64,000 nt of DNA from JAEZHK01 sp040768845. Its GTDB lineage: Bacteria; Bacillota; Clostridia; Christensenellales; Aristaeellaceae. Positions 1 to 7,962 of this stretch are shown piece by piece. The notes under the pieces are model-generated. The model was not told where the DNA came from, ran no database searches, and saw nothing but the letters and a program-made list of their open reading frames with translations. How positions within the stretch are numbered: position 1 is the stretch's first letter; each line of letters starts with the position of its first letter. The stretch covers positions 124,001 through 188,000 of the forward strand of contig JAXGME010000002.1 in NCBI GenBank assembly GCA_040768845.1. The letters are read 5' to 3'. Position numbers and translations under genes: made by a program.

Positions 1-933
1 TTCCTGCCACTTGAGGGGCGTGCGGTCGACCCGCGCGATCTGCTCGAATGTCCTCCCACGCCTTTCCCGGTGCCAGCCGGACACCGCCAGAATCGCCCAG
101 AACACGCCGCCGTAGACCAGCGCCTGCAGCGCCAGGAGCATCACGCCCGCCGTGCCGCCCACGCTCTCGTAGAGGGTCTGCCCCAGGGCGTCCGCCGTCT
201 GCCGCTGCGCCTGCACCTGCGAAAGCGCCACCAATGCCGCGTTGTGCACCGTGTGGTAGATCATGCCGGCGTACAACGAGTCGGTATTGATCACCAGGTA
301 TCCGATGGCAAAGCCCAGCACGATCTGCGTGGGCAGTCCCAGAATGGAGCCGTGGAGCGCGGCAAACAGCATCGTCGAAACCACCAGCGCGTACTTGGTG
401 CCGCGCCGCTCCCAGGCGCTCAGGATGAGCCCCCGGAACAGGAGCCCCTCAAAGATGCCCGGCATCACGCAGCCGGAGATCACCAGCATCAGCAGCGCGC
501 CCGTCGTCTTCGCCACCGGCAGCGACTGGTCCACCAACCGCGCGCCCATCCCCTCCAGCGCCAGCGTCCAGAGGGACCCCAGCGACAGCGCCACCATCAC
601 GCCGGCCAGCGCCGCCAGCACGCTTACCACGGCCATGCCCGGCGCCAGCGGGTTCAGCCGCATCGCGCGGACCACGCCGTCGTGCCGGAGGGCGTACAAT
701 AAGACCGGAAGCCCGATCAGAAAGGGATAGTAGATCAGCGACGTAGGGGTGAGGAGCGCCTCGTCCGTCGCCCGGACGCCCATCAGGCCCATCAGCGTCG
801 CCAGGACGACCGACAGAAGCGGAATGCCCGCCGCCGCCAGAAGGTACAGCGCGTTGGCGGAAAGAATCGCCGGACGGCGCGCCCAAAAGCGAAAGTCCCC
901 GTCCTCCAGGTGGTTTGGATCAAAACCAGACAA
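1..933 (-). CDS. CPBP-family intramembrane protease, 3' end cut by window edge
   Basis: A multi-pass membrane protein of at least 311 residues, read on the minus strand and running off the window. The CPBP (CAAX protease/bacteriocin self-immunity) signature is visible: EGLLFRG at residues 162-168 (usually EExxxR), FAALH at 190-194, and HTVHN at 227-231. Family members are membrane-embedded glutamyl proteases; the target here is unknown. The second Glu of motif 1 is Gly, so activity is uncertain. I chose the TTG start at 933 because GGAGG lies 9 nt upstream and no better in-frame start exists; it overlaps the end of the upstream beta-lactamase-fold gene by 14 nt, suggesting coupled translation. 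Last gene of the ugd-dusB operon. Confidence 0.8.
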   Translation of the reverse strand, partial: MSGFDPNHLEDGDFRFWARRPAILSANALYLLAAAGIPLLSVVLATLMGLMGVRATDEALLTPTSLIYYPFLIGLPVLLYALRHDGVVRAMRLNPLAPGMAVVSVLAALAGVMVALSLGSLWTLALEGMGARLVDQSLPVAKTTGALLMLVISGCVMPGIFEGLLFRGLILSAWERRGTKYALVVSTMLFAALHGSILGLPTQIVLGFAIGYLVINTDSLYAGMIYHTVHNAALVALSQVQAQRQTADALGQTLYESVGGTAGVMLLALQALVYGGVFWAILAVSGWHRERRGRTFEQIARVDRTPLKWQE

Positions 934-1768
934 AGGGCATTCCCTCCGTTCCGGCAAGGCGGCCGCCCTCCGCGGGGAGGGTATAGACGCCGTTGGGTTC
1001 GTTTCTCCGGGCCACGTCAAGGCCGATGTCCACGCCGGGGCGGATGCCCTGGGCCTCGAGGGCGTCGTGCACCGTGCGCAGCGCCAACTCCGGAAAGTTG
1101 TTCTCCCCCGACAGGTGCCCCAGCACGATGTGCCCCACCCCGGACTGCGCCAGCTTCACCGCGGCGCGGGCCGCGTCCTCGTTGGACAGGTGGCCGTGGC
1201 TGCCCAGGATGCGCCGCTTGAGCTCATAGGGATAGCGGCCGGCCTTGAGCATGTCCACATCGTGATTGGACTCCAGCAGCACCAGGTCGCACTTCATGAC
1301 CGCCTCCAGCCATTCGCCCGATAGCTTGCCGATGTCGGTGGCCACCGCGATCCGCCGCCCAAGGGCGGACACGCAGTAGCCCACCGGCTCCGCCGCGTCG
1401 TGGGGCAGACGGAAGGGCATGACGCTCATGCGCCCGATGTAAAAATCCTCCAGCGCGCGCACCTCCCGCGCGTTGGAGGGGGTCACGCGGCCCAGCTTGT
1501 CCGCCATGGCCGCCCAGGTGCCCCGGGTGGCGTAGAGCGGGATGTCGTACCGGCGGGACAGAATGCCCGCGCCCTGCACGTGGTCGGAGTGCTCGTGGGT
1601 AATCAGGATGGCGTCCAGCATTTCCGGGGCGACGCCCTGAGCCCTCAGCGCCCCGGCTACCCGGGTGCCGGAGACGCCCGCGTCGATCAGAATGCGCGCG
1701 TCGCCCATCTCCACGTAAATCGCGTTGCCGTTGGAGCCGCTGAAAAGCGGCGAAAATCGCATCTGCAT
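920..1768 (-). CDS. MBL-fold metallohydrolase, WalJ/YycJ-like
   Basis: A 282-residue cytoplasmic metallo-beta-lactamase-fold protein. The metal-binding motif THEHSDH lies at residues 57-63, with further ligands in LLESNHD and LGHLSGEN. The N-terminal SPLFSGSNGNAIYVE stretch is characteristic of the YycJ/WalJ (VicX) branch, thought to be an exonuclease-type hydrolase, in other Bacillota often linked to the WalRK system. No walRK genes are present here; instead it follows dusB by 3 bp and overlaps the protease gene downstream. The start at 1768 gives a normal N terminus; a second ATG two codons later is equally possible. Confidence 0.88.
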   Translation of the reverse strand: MQMRFSPLFSGSNGNAIYVEMGDARILIDAGVSGTRVAGALRAQGVAPEMLDAILITHEHSDHVQGAGILSRRYDIPLYATRGTWAAMADKLGRVTPSNAREVRALEDFYIGRMSVMPFRLPHDAAEPVGYCVSALGRRIAVATDIGKLSGEWLEAVMKCDLVLLESNHDVDMLKAGRYPYELKRRILGSHGHLSNEDAARAAVKLAQSGVGHIVLGHLSGENNFPELALRTVHDALEAQGIRPGVDIGLDVARRNEPNGVYTLPAEGGRLAGTEGMPFVWF

Positions 1769-1771
1769 CGA

Positions 1772-2734
1772 TCAACCTTCGTTCAAAAAATCAAGGAGTG
1801 CCCCGCGCACATCCTCCACGGTGGTCAGCGTCATCACGCGGCCGCGCAGCTTCGCGCAGCCCTTCGCGCCCTGGGCGTAGGCGGCCACGTGGCCGCGCAT
1901 CTCGCGCACCGCGCGCTCCTCGCCGTGGAGGGCGGCCAGCATGTCCAGGTGGCGCATCGCCATTTCGAGCCGGTCGCGGATCGTGGGCGGCCGCCAGTCT
2001 CCGCCCCGCATCGCCTGCGCGATCTCGGAAAAGACCCAGGGGTTGCCCCGGGCGGCGCGCCCCACGGCGACGCCGGCGCAGCCGGTCTGACGCAGCACGT
2101 CCACAGCGTCCCGGCCGGAGGCGATGTCGCCATTGCCGATTACCGGTATATCTACCGCACGGACCGCCTCGGCAATCACGCCCCTGTCCGCCCGGCCGGC
2201 GTAAAACTGGTCCCGGGTGCGGGCATGCACGGTGACGGCGGCGGCCCCCTCGCCCTCGGCAATGCGCGCCATCTCGGGCGCGTTGACGTGGTCCGCGTCC
2301 CAGCCGGAGCGGATCTTGACCGTCACCGGCAGGCGGGTGGCGCGGACCACCGCGGCGACGACGCGGGCGGCGACGGACGGCTCCTTCATCAGCGCCGCGC
2401 CCTCGCCGCCGGACACGATCTTGGGCGCGGGACAGCCCATGTTGATGTCCACAAAGGAAAAGCCCTGGTCCGAGAGCCGCTTCGCGGCCTCGGCCATGGC
2501 CGTTGGATCCCGACCGAAGAGCTGCACGCCCACCGGCCCTTCGTGCTCCGCATGCATGAGAAGCTGCGCGGCGGCGCGGTGTCCGGGGCTCAAAAGATAC
2601 CCCCTGGCGCTGACCATCTCCGTGGTGGAGAAGGCCGCGCCCATCTCCCGGCAGATCAGCCGGAATGTGACGTCGGTGACGCCGGCCATCGGGCAGAGGC
2701 CGGCGCCCTCGCCAAGCGCGCGGGTGAGGATCAT
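1772..2734 (-). CDS. dusB: tRNA-dihydrouridine synthase DusB
   Basis: A 320-residue FMN-dependent enzyme that reduces uridine to dihydrouridine in tRNA. PMAGVTD at 15-21 is the FMN-binding start of the TIM barrel and NMGCPAPK at 98-105 carries the catalytic Cys101. The start at 2734 forms an ATGA overlap with the stop of the preceding gene, which fixes it; the open frame continues upstream but without family similarity. It lies in a co-directional run from ugd to the CPBP protease gene. Confidence 0.95.
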   Translation of the reverse strand: MILTRALGEGAGLCPMAGVTDVTFRLICREMGAAFSTTEMVSARGYLLSPGHRAAAQLLMHAEHEGPVGVQLFGRDPTAMAEAAKRLSDQGFSFVDINMGCPAPKIVSGGEGAALMKEPSVAARVVAAVVRATRLPVTVKIRSGWDADHVNAPEMARIAEGEGAAAVTVHARTRDQFYAGRADRGVIAEAVRAVDIPVIGNGDIASGRDAVDVLRQTGCAGVAVGRAARGNPWVFSEIAQAMRGGDWRPPTIRDRLEMAMRHLDMLAALHGEERAVREMRGHVAAYAQGAKGCAKLRGRVMTLTTVEDVRGALLDFLNEG

Positions 2735-3300
2735 TGCGGCGAAAGGGTGGGCGCGGGCGTGGGCTCCGGCTCGAGAATGATCTGGGTCTGCTTCATGCCG
2801 GCAATCTTCCACTGGCCGTTCACCCGGTAAAGGGTCATACTGTAGCGCCCGCCCTGCCAGACCGGCGGCGTGCTGGTAAGCACGCCCGACTTGACCAGCG
2901 CGGTCTTGCCCGACACCACGCTGCCGTGGATCACCGGCACGCGGTAGACGATGGTGGCCTGGGCGGTATCCTCCCAGGGCCAGCTCCAGATCCACTCCAG
3001 CTTGACGCTCGACTCAAAATCGCTGATCTTATAGTTCACATAAGGCGACTGGCTGGACAGCCCCAGCGCCAGCGCCTCGTCGCTCTTCAGGAAATCCGCG
3101 CGAAAAAAGCTGTTGAGGGACTCCGGCTCCTCCCGCGTCAGGATGACCTGGGTGCGCTGGCGCATGCCGTCGCTGAGCAGGATGTAGATGTTGGACGCGT
3201 TCATCGAAAGGTAGAACGCGAGGATCAGAACCGACGCGATCACGCTGAAGATCAGAAGGCGCGACGCAATGTACCACAGAGTCCGGCGAATGTACTTCAC
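2731..3300 (-). CDS. Membrane-anchored hypothetical protein
   Basis: A 189-residue protein of unknown function. It has a basic N terminus (MKYIRRTLW), one membrane segment at about residues 10-32, then an extracytoplasmic beta-rich domain of about 140 residues, and ends in a Pro/Thr-rich tail. The soluble part, with aromatic-rich beta strands, recalls NTF2- or lumazine-binding-like folds, but this is only an impression. GTG start with GGAG 9 nt upstream; 51 bp after the OmpA-like gene and overlapping dusB by 4 nt. It may work with the MotA/OmpA-like pair just upstream. Confidence 0.75.
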   Translation of the reverse strand: MKYIRRTLWYIASRLLIFSVIASVLILAFYLSMNASNIYILLSDGMRQRTQVILTREEPESLNSFFRADFLKSDEALALGLSSQSPYVNYKISDFESSVKLEWIWSWPWEDTAQATIVYRVPVIHGSVVSGKTALVKSGVLTSTPPVWQGGRYSMTLYRVNGQWKIAGMKQTQIILEPEPTPAPTLSPQ

Positions 3301-3351
3301 TCAAGAACGCTCCATTTCAGCTGGCTTCCCTTGGGGATGCGGGGGTCGTGC

Positions 3352-4269
3352 TCATCCGGCCCTGGCCGCGCGGAGCGCGTCGTTGTTCAGGAAGAACCCG
3401 AGCACGACGCGGCCGTCGCCCTCCGGGCCGGATCGGGTGCCCGAGAGCCCCACGGCGGCGAGCGCCGCCCGCGACGCCCCGTCCAGCGCGGGCGTCCGGG
3501 CCAGATATTCCAAAACGGCCCTCGCCCGGCGTTCGGCCAGGCTGGATGCCTCCCCGTCGCCCAGAGGCGCGTAGCCCTCCACCGAAACCGCCGAAACGCC
3601 CTCGCTTTGCAGCACGGCGTACCAGGCGGGCAAGAGCCGGTCCAGCACCGCGCGGCCGTCGGCGTCCAGCGTCGAGGTCCCGTCCGCGAACAGCGCGCCG
3701 GCGTCCAGCGCCACGCCGCCCTTTGAATCGACCGTGGCAGAAACGCCCGCCGACAGGAACGCCGACCGCAGCGCCGAGGCGATGCGGCCCCGCGCGCCCA
3801 GCGCGTCGTCCACCGCCTTTTGCAGCGCCTCGTAGTCCTGAAGCCGTGCCTCAAGGCCCGACTGCCGGGCCTCAAGATCCGCCTGCGCGGATTCAAACGC
3901 CTTGCGCGCCTCCTCCAGCACCCGCTGCCCTTCGGCGAGGGCCTTTTGATCGCCCTCGAGCGCGGACCGGTCCGCCTCGATCCGCAGCCGGTCCGCTTCC
4001 AGCGCCCCCTGCGCCTCCGTCAGCGACGCTTCGCCCGCCTCGATGCTCTTTTCGCGCCCGTCCAGCGCGGACCGGCGCTGGTCAAGCTCCGCCTCCTGGC
4101 GGTTGAGCTGCGCCTGAAAGGACGCGGCCTCCTCCGCCGTCCGGACGTTTTCTCCCTGCTGCCGGTAGGCTCCAAACACCAGCACCACGGCGACCACCAC
4201 CACCACCTGCGCCATCAGCGCGCCAAGCGGCAGGCCCCCCGGCGCGCGCCTTCGCCCGCGCATGGTCAT
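3352..4269 (-). CDS. OmpA/MotB (ZorB-like) membrane-anchored peptidoglycan-binding protein
   Basis: A 305-residue protein with a basic N terminus, one membrane segment at about 13-34, a long charged coiled coil at about 44-155 built on A/E/L/R heptads, and a C-terminal OmpA-like domain at about 190-300 (SSLAERRARAVLEYL is the typical helix). This is the architecture of MotB, ZorB and PomB stator partners. Unlike those, the membrane segment contains no Asp or Glu, so the proton-carrying residue is missing. It starts with an ATGA overlap on the MotA-like gene, so the two are translationally coupled. No ZorC, ZorD or ZorE-like gene is nearby; role unknown. Confidence 0.82.
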   Translation of the reverse strand: MTMRGRRRAPGGLPLGALMAQVVVVVAVVLVFGAYRQQGENVRTAEEAASFQAQLNRQEAELDQRRSALDGREKSIEAGEASLTEAQGALEADRLRIEADRSALEGDQKALAEGQRVLEEARKAFESAQADLEARQSGLEARLQDYEALQKAVDDALGARGRIASALRSAFLSAGVSATVDSKGGVALDAGALFADGTSTLDADGRAVLDRLLPAWYAVLQSEGVSAVSVEGYAPLGDGEASSLAERRARAVLEYLARTPALDGASRAALAAVGLSGTRSGPEGDGRVVLGFFLNNDALRAARAG

Positions 4270-5804
4270 CGCCCTCCGTAGGCGCCGATGCGGTCAACGG
4301 CGTCCTCCAGCGCGGCCTGCGCCAGGCGCAGCGCCTCGGTGAGCCGGTCGGCCTGCCCCGCGTAGATGGCGGCGGTGTCATCCAGCAGATCCGGCAGCCG
4401 GGCCAGCGTGGCCTTGATGTTCTCCATCAGCCAGTTGAGCTGATCCGTGGCCTTGCCGGCATTCTGAAAGAAGGCGCCGTAGGCCTTATCCAGGTCCCGC
4501 GCCACGCCCGCGGACAGCGCCTGGTGCGCCTGCGTCAGCGCCTCGCCGGACTTTTTCAGTTCCTCCGCGGCCCGGTTCATGGCCTGGCTGGCGGAGAGGG
4601 TATTGTCGGTGGAAACCTTGGCGAACTGGTCCGCCGCAGCCTGGAAGCCGGTCATCGCCCGGGACCACTCGGTCTGCAGCTTGCCCACCGACAGCAGGTA
4701 GTTGTTCTGCTGCCGCGCGACGATCTCCAGGTGCTCCACGTTGGCGGCAATGCGGGCGTAGCCCTCCTCCACCATCGCCTGGGCGCCGCCCAGCCGGGTC
4801 AGGTAGCCGTCAAACTTTTCCACCATCTCCTCCGAAGCGCGCTGCGCCTCGGACATATCCCGGGATACCCGCGCCATGCCGTCGGCGGCGCGCCTGAGGT
4901 CGTCCTGAATCTGCTGGTGGTTCTTTGTCAGGCCGTCGATGGTCTGGGCCAGTTTTTCCATGCCCCCGCCCATGCGCTCATCCAGAAGGCCCACAAAGCG
5001 GCTGACCAGCGCGTCCACGCCGCGCACCTGCTCCCGCGAGGCGGACTGGGTGAACCGCTGCATTTCGTCCGTCATCGGCTCCACGGCCCTGGCCATCGCC
5101 GCCGCAAAGCGGTCGGCCAGCTTGCCGGAAATGTCGTCCGCCAGCAGCTGGATGCGGTTGGCCTGCTCCCTTTGGGCGAGCGCCGTCTGGGCGGCGGGGT
5201 CCACCTGCGGCGTCAGCGCGTGGCGCGCCAGCGCGTCGTAGAAAGCGGCGAGGGCGCTCTGGACGCCGCTCATCGACGCGCGGAAGACCACCGAAAACAG
5301 CACCGCCAGCGCCGCGCCCGTAATGGCGGGCGCCAGGGCGCCGCGGACGGCGGAGAGCATCTGGTCCATATCGGACGCGCCGGGCAACCCCTGCCAGAGG
5401 CCGATCAGCGTGCCCAGAAAGCCCAGCGACATCATGATTCCCGGAATGGACTCGGCCAGCGCCACCGCCCCCGGCGGGCAGGCATCGTCCTCGCCGATAT
5501 AATCCTCCACCTGGGCAGAGCCGCCGAAGTGCTCCTCCAGAAACACCTGGTTTTTCAGAAACGCGCTCCAGCGGGCCTCGAAGGCGGGACCGAGAAAGCT
5601 CTCCTCCCGCCAGGACCTGCGAGCCTTGTCGCCCTTTTTCAGGGACCGCACGCCGCGGCCCAGCGCCTGCCGCGTGCCGGAAAGCGGCGCGATGGCGCGG
5701 ATCAGGCCGTACAGAAAAACCGACGCCAGCAGGACGTAGAGAATCAGGTTGATCCCGCCGGACAGGAAAAAAGCCTTCAAACCCGTATTGACGGCTGCGA
5801 GCAC
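4266..5804 (-). CDS. MotA/TolQ/ExbB (ZorA-like) channel protein with long coiled-coil tail
   Basis: About 512 residues: a membrane segment near 16-42, a cytoplasmic loop, then the paired MotA/TolQ segments near 121-142 (SLGFLGTLIGLWQGL) and 156-178 (PAITGAALAVLFSV), followed by about 320 residues of predicted coiled coil. The layout matches ZorA more than MotA because of the long tail. I prefer the GTG start at 5804: GGAGG is 7 nt upstream, whereas the ATG at 5810 is only 1 nt from it. Paired with the OmpA-like gene by a 4-nt overlap. In Zorya defence ZorAB act with effectors; none is visible here, so a cell-envelope role is as likely. Confidence 0.82.
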   Translation of the reverse strand: MLAAVNTGLKAFFLSGGINLILYVLLASVFLYGLIRAIAPLSGTRQALGRGVRSLKKGDKARRSWREESFLGPAFEARWSAFLKNQVFLEEHFGGSAQVEDYIGEDDACPPGAVALAESIPGIMMSLGFLGTLIGLWQGLPGASDMDQMLSAVRGALAPAITGAALAVLFSVVFRASMSGVQSALAAFYDALARHALTPQVDPAAQTALAQREQANRIQLLADDISGKLADRFAAAMARAVEPMTDEMQRFTQSASREQVRGVDALVSRFVGLLDERMGGGMEKLAQTIDGLTKNHQQIQDDLRRAADGMARVSRDMSEAQRASEEMVEKFDGYLTRLGGAQAMVEEGYARIAANVEHLEIVARQQNNYLLSVGKLQTEWSRAMTGFQAAADQFAKVSTDNTLSASQAMNRAAEELKKSGEALTQAHQALSAGVARDLDKAYGAFFQNAGKATDQLNWLMENIKATLARLPDLLDDTAAIYAGQADRLTEALRLAQAALEDAVDRIGAYGGR

Positions 5805-5875
5805 CCTCATCCCTCCGTTTCCCAGCCGATGATGGCAGGATTTACTCTATCTGACGCGCGCGCGCGCCGCTTGGT

Positions 5876-7204
5876 TCATTTTCTTCCGGCCGGGGCGACG
5901 CCCGACCGGCCCACACAGTAGTACTCGACGCCGGCGGCGGCCATGCGCGCCGGGTCAAAGAGGTTGCGCCCGTCGTAGACCAGCGGCGTGCGCATCCGGC
6001 GCCGGAAGATCTCCGGCGCAAGGGCGCGGACCTCCGGCCATTCGGTGAACGCAAAGCACACGTTGGCGCCGGAGAGCGCGTCCTCGGGCGTCCGCTCCGC
6101 AAACACCCTGCCCGGGAACCGGCGCTCAAAGGCGGCGGCCGCGGCGGGATCGAAAAAGTGGATGATCGCGCCGGCGTCCAGAAGCTTCTGCACGTTGTCG
6201 ATGGAGGGCGCCTCCCGGAGATCGTCGGTGCCGGCCTTGAACGCCACGCCCAGCACCGCCACCTTCAGGTGATCAAAGGTGATGAGCCTGCGGCACGCCT
6301 TTTCAAACAGCACGGTCTTCTGCGCCTCGTTGACCTCCACCGCCGCATCCACGGTGCGAAGCCGGTAGCCGCACTGCCGGGCCAGAAAGCGCAGCGCCTT
6401 GGTGTCCTTGGGGAAGCAGCTGCCGCCGTAGCCGACGCCCGCGTTCAGAAAGCGCTTGCCGATGCGCTCGTCGTAGCTCATGCCGCGGGCGACCTCGGTG
6501 ATGTCCGCCCCCACCAGCTCGCACAGGTTGGCGATGTCGTTGATGTAGGAGATCTTCAGCGCCAGAAAGTCGTTGGAGGCGTACTTGATCATCTCGGCGC
6601 TGCGGCGGCCCACCGATACGATCGGAAGCCCGAAGGGCTCGTAGATCTCCCGCATCGTCCGCTCCGCGGCCTCGCTCTTCGTGCCGATGATGATGCGCTG
6701 CGCCTCGAGCGTGTCGCGCACCGCCGTGCCCTGGGCCAGAAATTCCGGATTCGACGCCACTTCCACGCGGACGTCGTGGGCCAGAAAATCGTGGATGAAC
6801 TGCTCCACCTTGTCGTTGGTGCCCACCGGCACCGTGGACTTGACCACCACCAGGCAGTCCTTCTCCACGCTCTCGGCGATCTGGCGCGCGACGGTGGCGA
6901 TGTGGGTGAGGTTGGCCGAACCGTCCGGCTGCTCGGGGGTGCCCACACCGATGAAGATGGCGTCCGCCTCGCGGTAGGCCGCCTGAAAATCGGTGGTGAA
7001 ACGGATGCGCCCGGCGGCGATCGTCTCGCGCATCAGTTCCTCAAGGCCCTCCTCATAGATGGGCGACTCGCCCGCGCGCATTCGCGCAACCTTCGCCTCG
7101 TCCACGTCCACGCAGGTGACGCGGTGCCCCACGTGCGCAAAGCATACGCCCGCCACCAGCCCCACGTACCCCGTTCCCGCCACCGCGATGTTGTAAGCCT
7201 TCAT
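5876..7204 (-). CDS. ugd: UDP-glucose 6-dehydrogenase
   Basis: A 442-residue cytoplasmic enzyme that oxidises UDP-glucose to UDP-glucuronate with two NAD+, feeding surface polysaccharide synthesis. GTGYVG at 10-15 is the NAD site, catalytic Cys263 sits in GGSCFPKD, and ASNPEFL at 150-156 is conserved. Length is normal. First gene of a seven-gene minus-strand run, behind a TTGTAA-N17-TATAAT promoter. UDP-mannuronate-type dehydrogenases share the motifs, but overall it looks like the Ugd branch. Confidence 0.95.
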   Translation of the reverse strand: MKAYNIAVAGTGYVGLVAGVCFAHVGHRVTCVDVDEAKVARMRAGESPIYEEGLEELMRETIAAGRIRFTTDFQAAYREADAIFIGVGTPEQPDGSANLTHIATVARQIAESVEKDCLVVVKSTVPVGTNDKVEQFIHDFLAHDVRVEVASNPEFLAQGTAVRDTLEAQRIIIGTKSEAAERTMREIYEPFGLPIVSVGRRSAEMIKYASNDFLALKISYINDIANLCELVGADITEVARGMSYDERIGKRFLNAGVGYGGSCFPKDTKALRFLARQCGYRLRTVDAAVEVNEAQKTVLFEKACRRLITFDHLKVAVLGVAFKAGTDDLREAPSIDNVQKLLDAGAIIHFFDPAAAAAFERRFPGRVFAERTPEDALSGANVCFAFTEWPEVRALAPEIFRRRMRTPLVYDGRNLFDPARMAAAGVEYYCVGRSGVAPAGRK

Positions 7205-7248
7205 GCGCCCTCTCCATTTCTCGGAAGTATTTCCGCATCGACGGAGTT

Positions 7249-7277
7249 ATTATAGCATTCTTCCGCGAGGATTACAA
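7249..7277 (-). promoter_or_regulatory. Sigma-A promoter of the ugd operon
   Basis: TTGTAA at 7277-7272 and TATAAT at 7254-7249, spacer 17 bp, preceded by TGC (extended -10). Lies about 45 bp upstream of the ugd start and partly overlaps the terminator tail of the SH3 gene. Confidence 0.85.
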
Positions 7278-7338
7278 ACAGAAAAGGGCGCGCCCAATGC
7301 AATGGCGGCCCGCGCCCATGGGCGCGGAGGCCGCCATT
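7277..7338 (-). terminator. Terminator of the SH3 protein gene
   Basis: A long, almost perfect inverted repeat at 7301-7338 (arms AATGGCGGCC and GGCCGCCATT, extended by CGCGCC/GGCGCG), followed in the minus direction by a GGGCGCGCCC palindrome and TTTTCTGTTTG. It ends the gene 17 bp upstream. Confidence 0.8.
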
Positions 7339-7354
7339 ATTAACGAAACACAGC

Positions 7355-7846
7355 TTATGCGGCGGTCAGATTCTTCAGCGGTACGTAGCCCACCTTGCCG
7401 TTTTTGATCACCCGGATCAGGCCCCAGTTGCCCGACTTGGCCAGCAGCACCACGCTGTACTTGCGCGTCAGCGTGCCCTTGACGCTGGCCTTCGTGGTGG
7501 CCTTTTTGTAGACCTTGATGCCCTTGGAGGCGCTGGCCCGGTAGATCTTGCCCACGTCGTAGGTGCGGTAGTACTTGAGGTTCGAGGGGAATACGTATCC
7601 GGTCTTGCCGCTGGACGTCTTGATGCGCCACCAGTTGTTCTTGGTGCTCAGATGGATGACCTTCTCACCCTTCTTGAGCTTGCCGATGATCTCGGAGCCG
7701 GACTTCGGCTTTTCGCGGATGCGAACGCCGCTCGCGGTCGACTTATATATCCTGCCCTTCGCGGCCAGCGCATTCAGCGGCGCGAGCGTCAAAGACGCGA
7801 CCAGCGCCAGGCAAACCAACCAAAGCACACTCTTGCGGATTTTCAT
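7355..7846 (-). CDS. Secreted protein with two bacterial SH3 domains
   Basis: A 163-residue exported protein: signal peptide at about 1-29 ending ALAA, then two SH3b-type repeats (about 33-90 and 97-162). The first shows GVRIREKPKSGSEIIGKL and a GYV strand, the second is more divergent but ends KVGYVPL. Lys-rich, basic mature protein. Such domains bind peptidoglycan; no catalytic domain is attached, so it is probably a wall-associated accessory protein. Monocistronic, between its own extended -10 promoter and a strong terminator. It lies downstream of spoIIP, but a sporulation link is only positional. Confidence 0.8.
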   Translation of the reverse strand: MKIRKSVLWLVCLALVASLTLAPLNALAAKGRIYKSTASGVRIREKPKSGSEIIGKLKKGEKVIHLSTKNNWWRIKTSSGKTGYVFPSNLKYYRTYDVGKIYRASASKGIKVYKKATTKASVKGTLTRKYSVVLLAKSGNWGLIRVIKNGKVGYVPLKNLTAA

Positions 7847-7894
7847 GCGATCCCCTCTCTTCCGCCCGGTCGTACCATTCGTCCGCTACGCACC

Positions 7895-7903
7895 ATTGTA
7901 CCA
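7895..7903 (-). promoter_or_regulatory. Extended -10 promoter of the SH3 gene
   Basis: On the minus strand TGGTACAAT, a TG-type extended -10, about 50 bp before the start codon. No convincing -35 hexamer. Confidence 0.55.
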
Positions 7904-7962
7904 CAGCAAATCCCCGCTTGTGCATCCATACGGTTACAAAACTATTACGCAACCGTCATGTT

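Noticed and set aside
3352..5804. Complete Zorya anti-phage system
   Set aside because: Only ZorA/ZorB-like genes are present. The neighbours are ugd, an anchored unknown protein, dusB and walJ; there is no ZorC, ZorD or ZorE-like gene.
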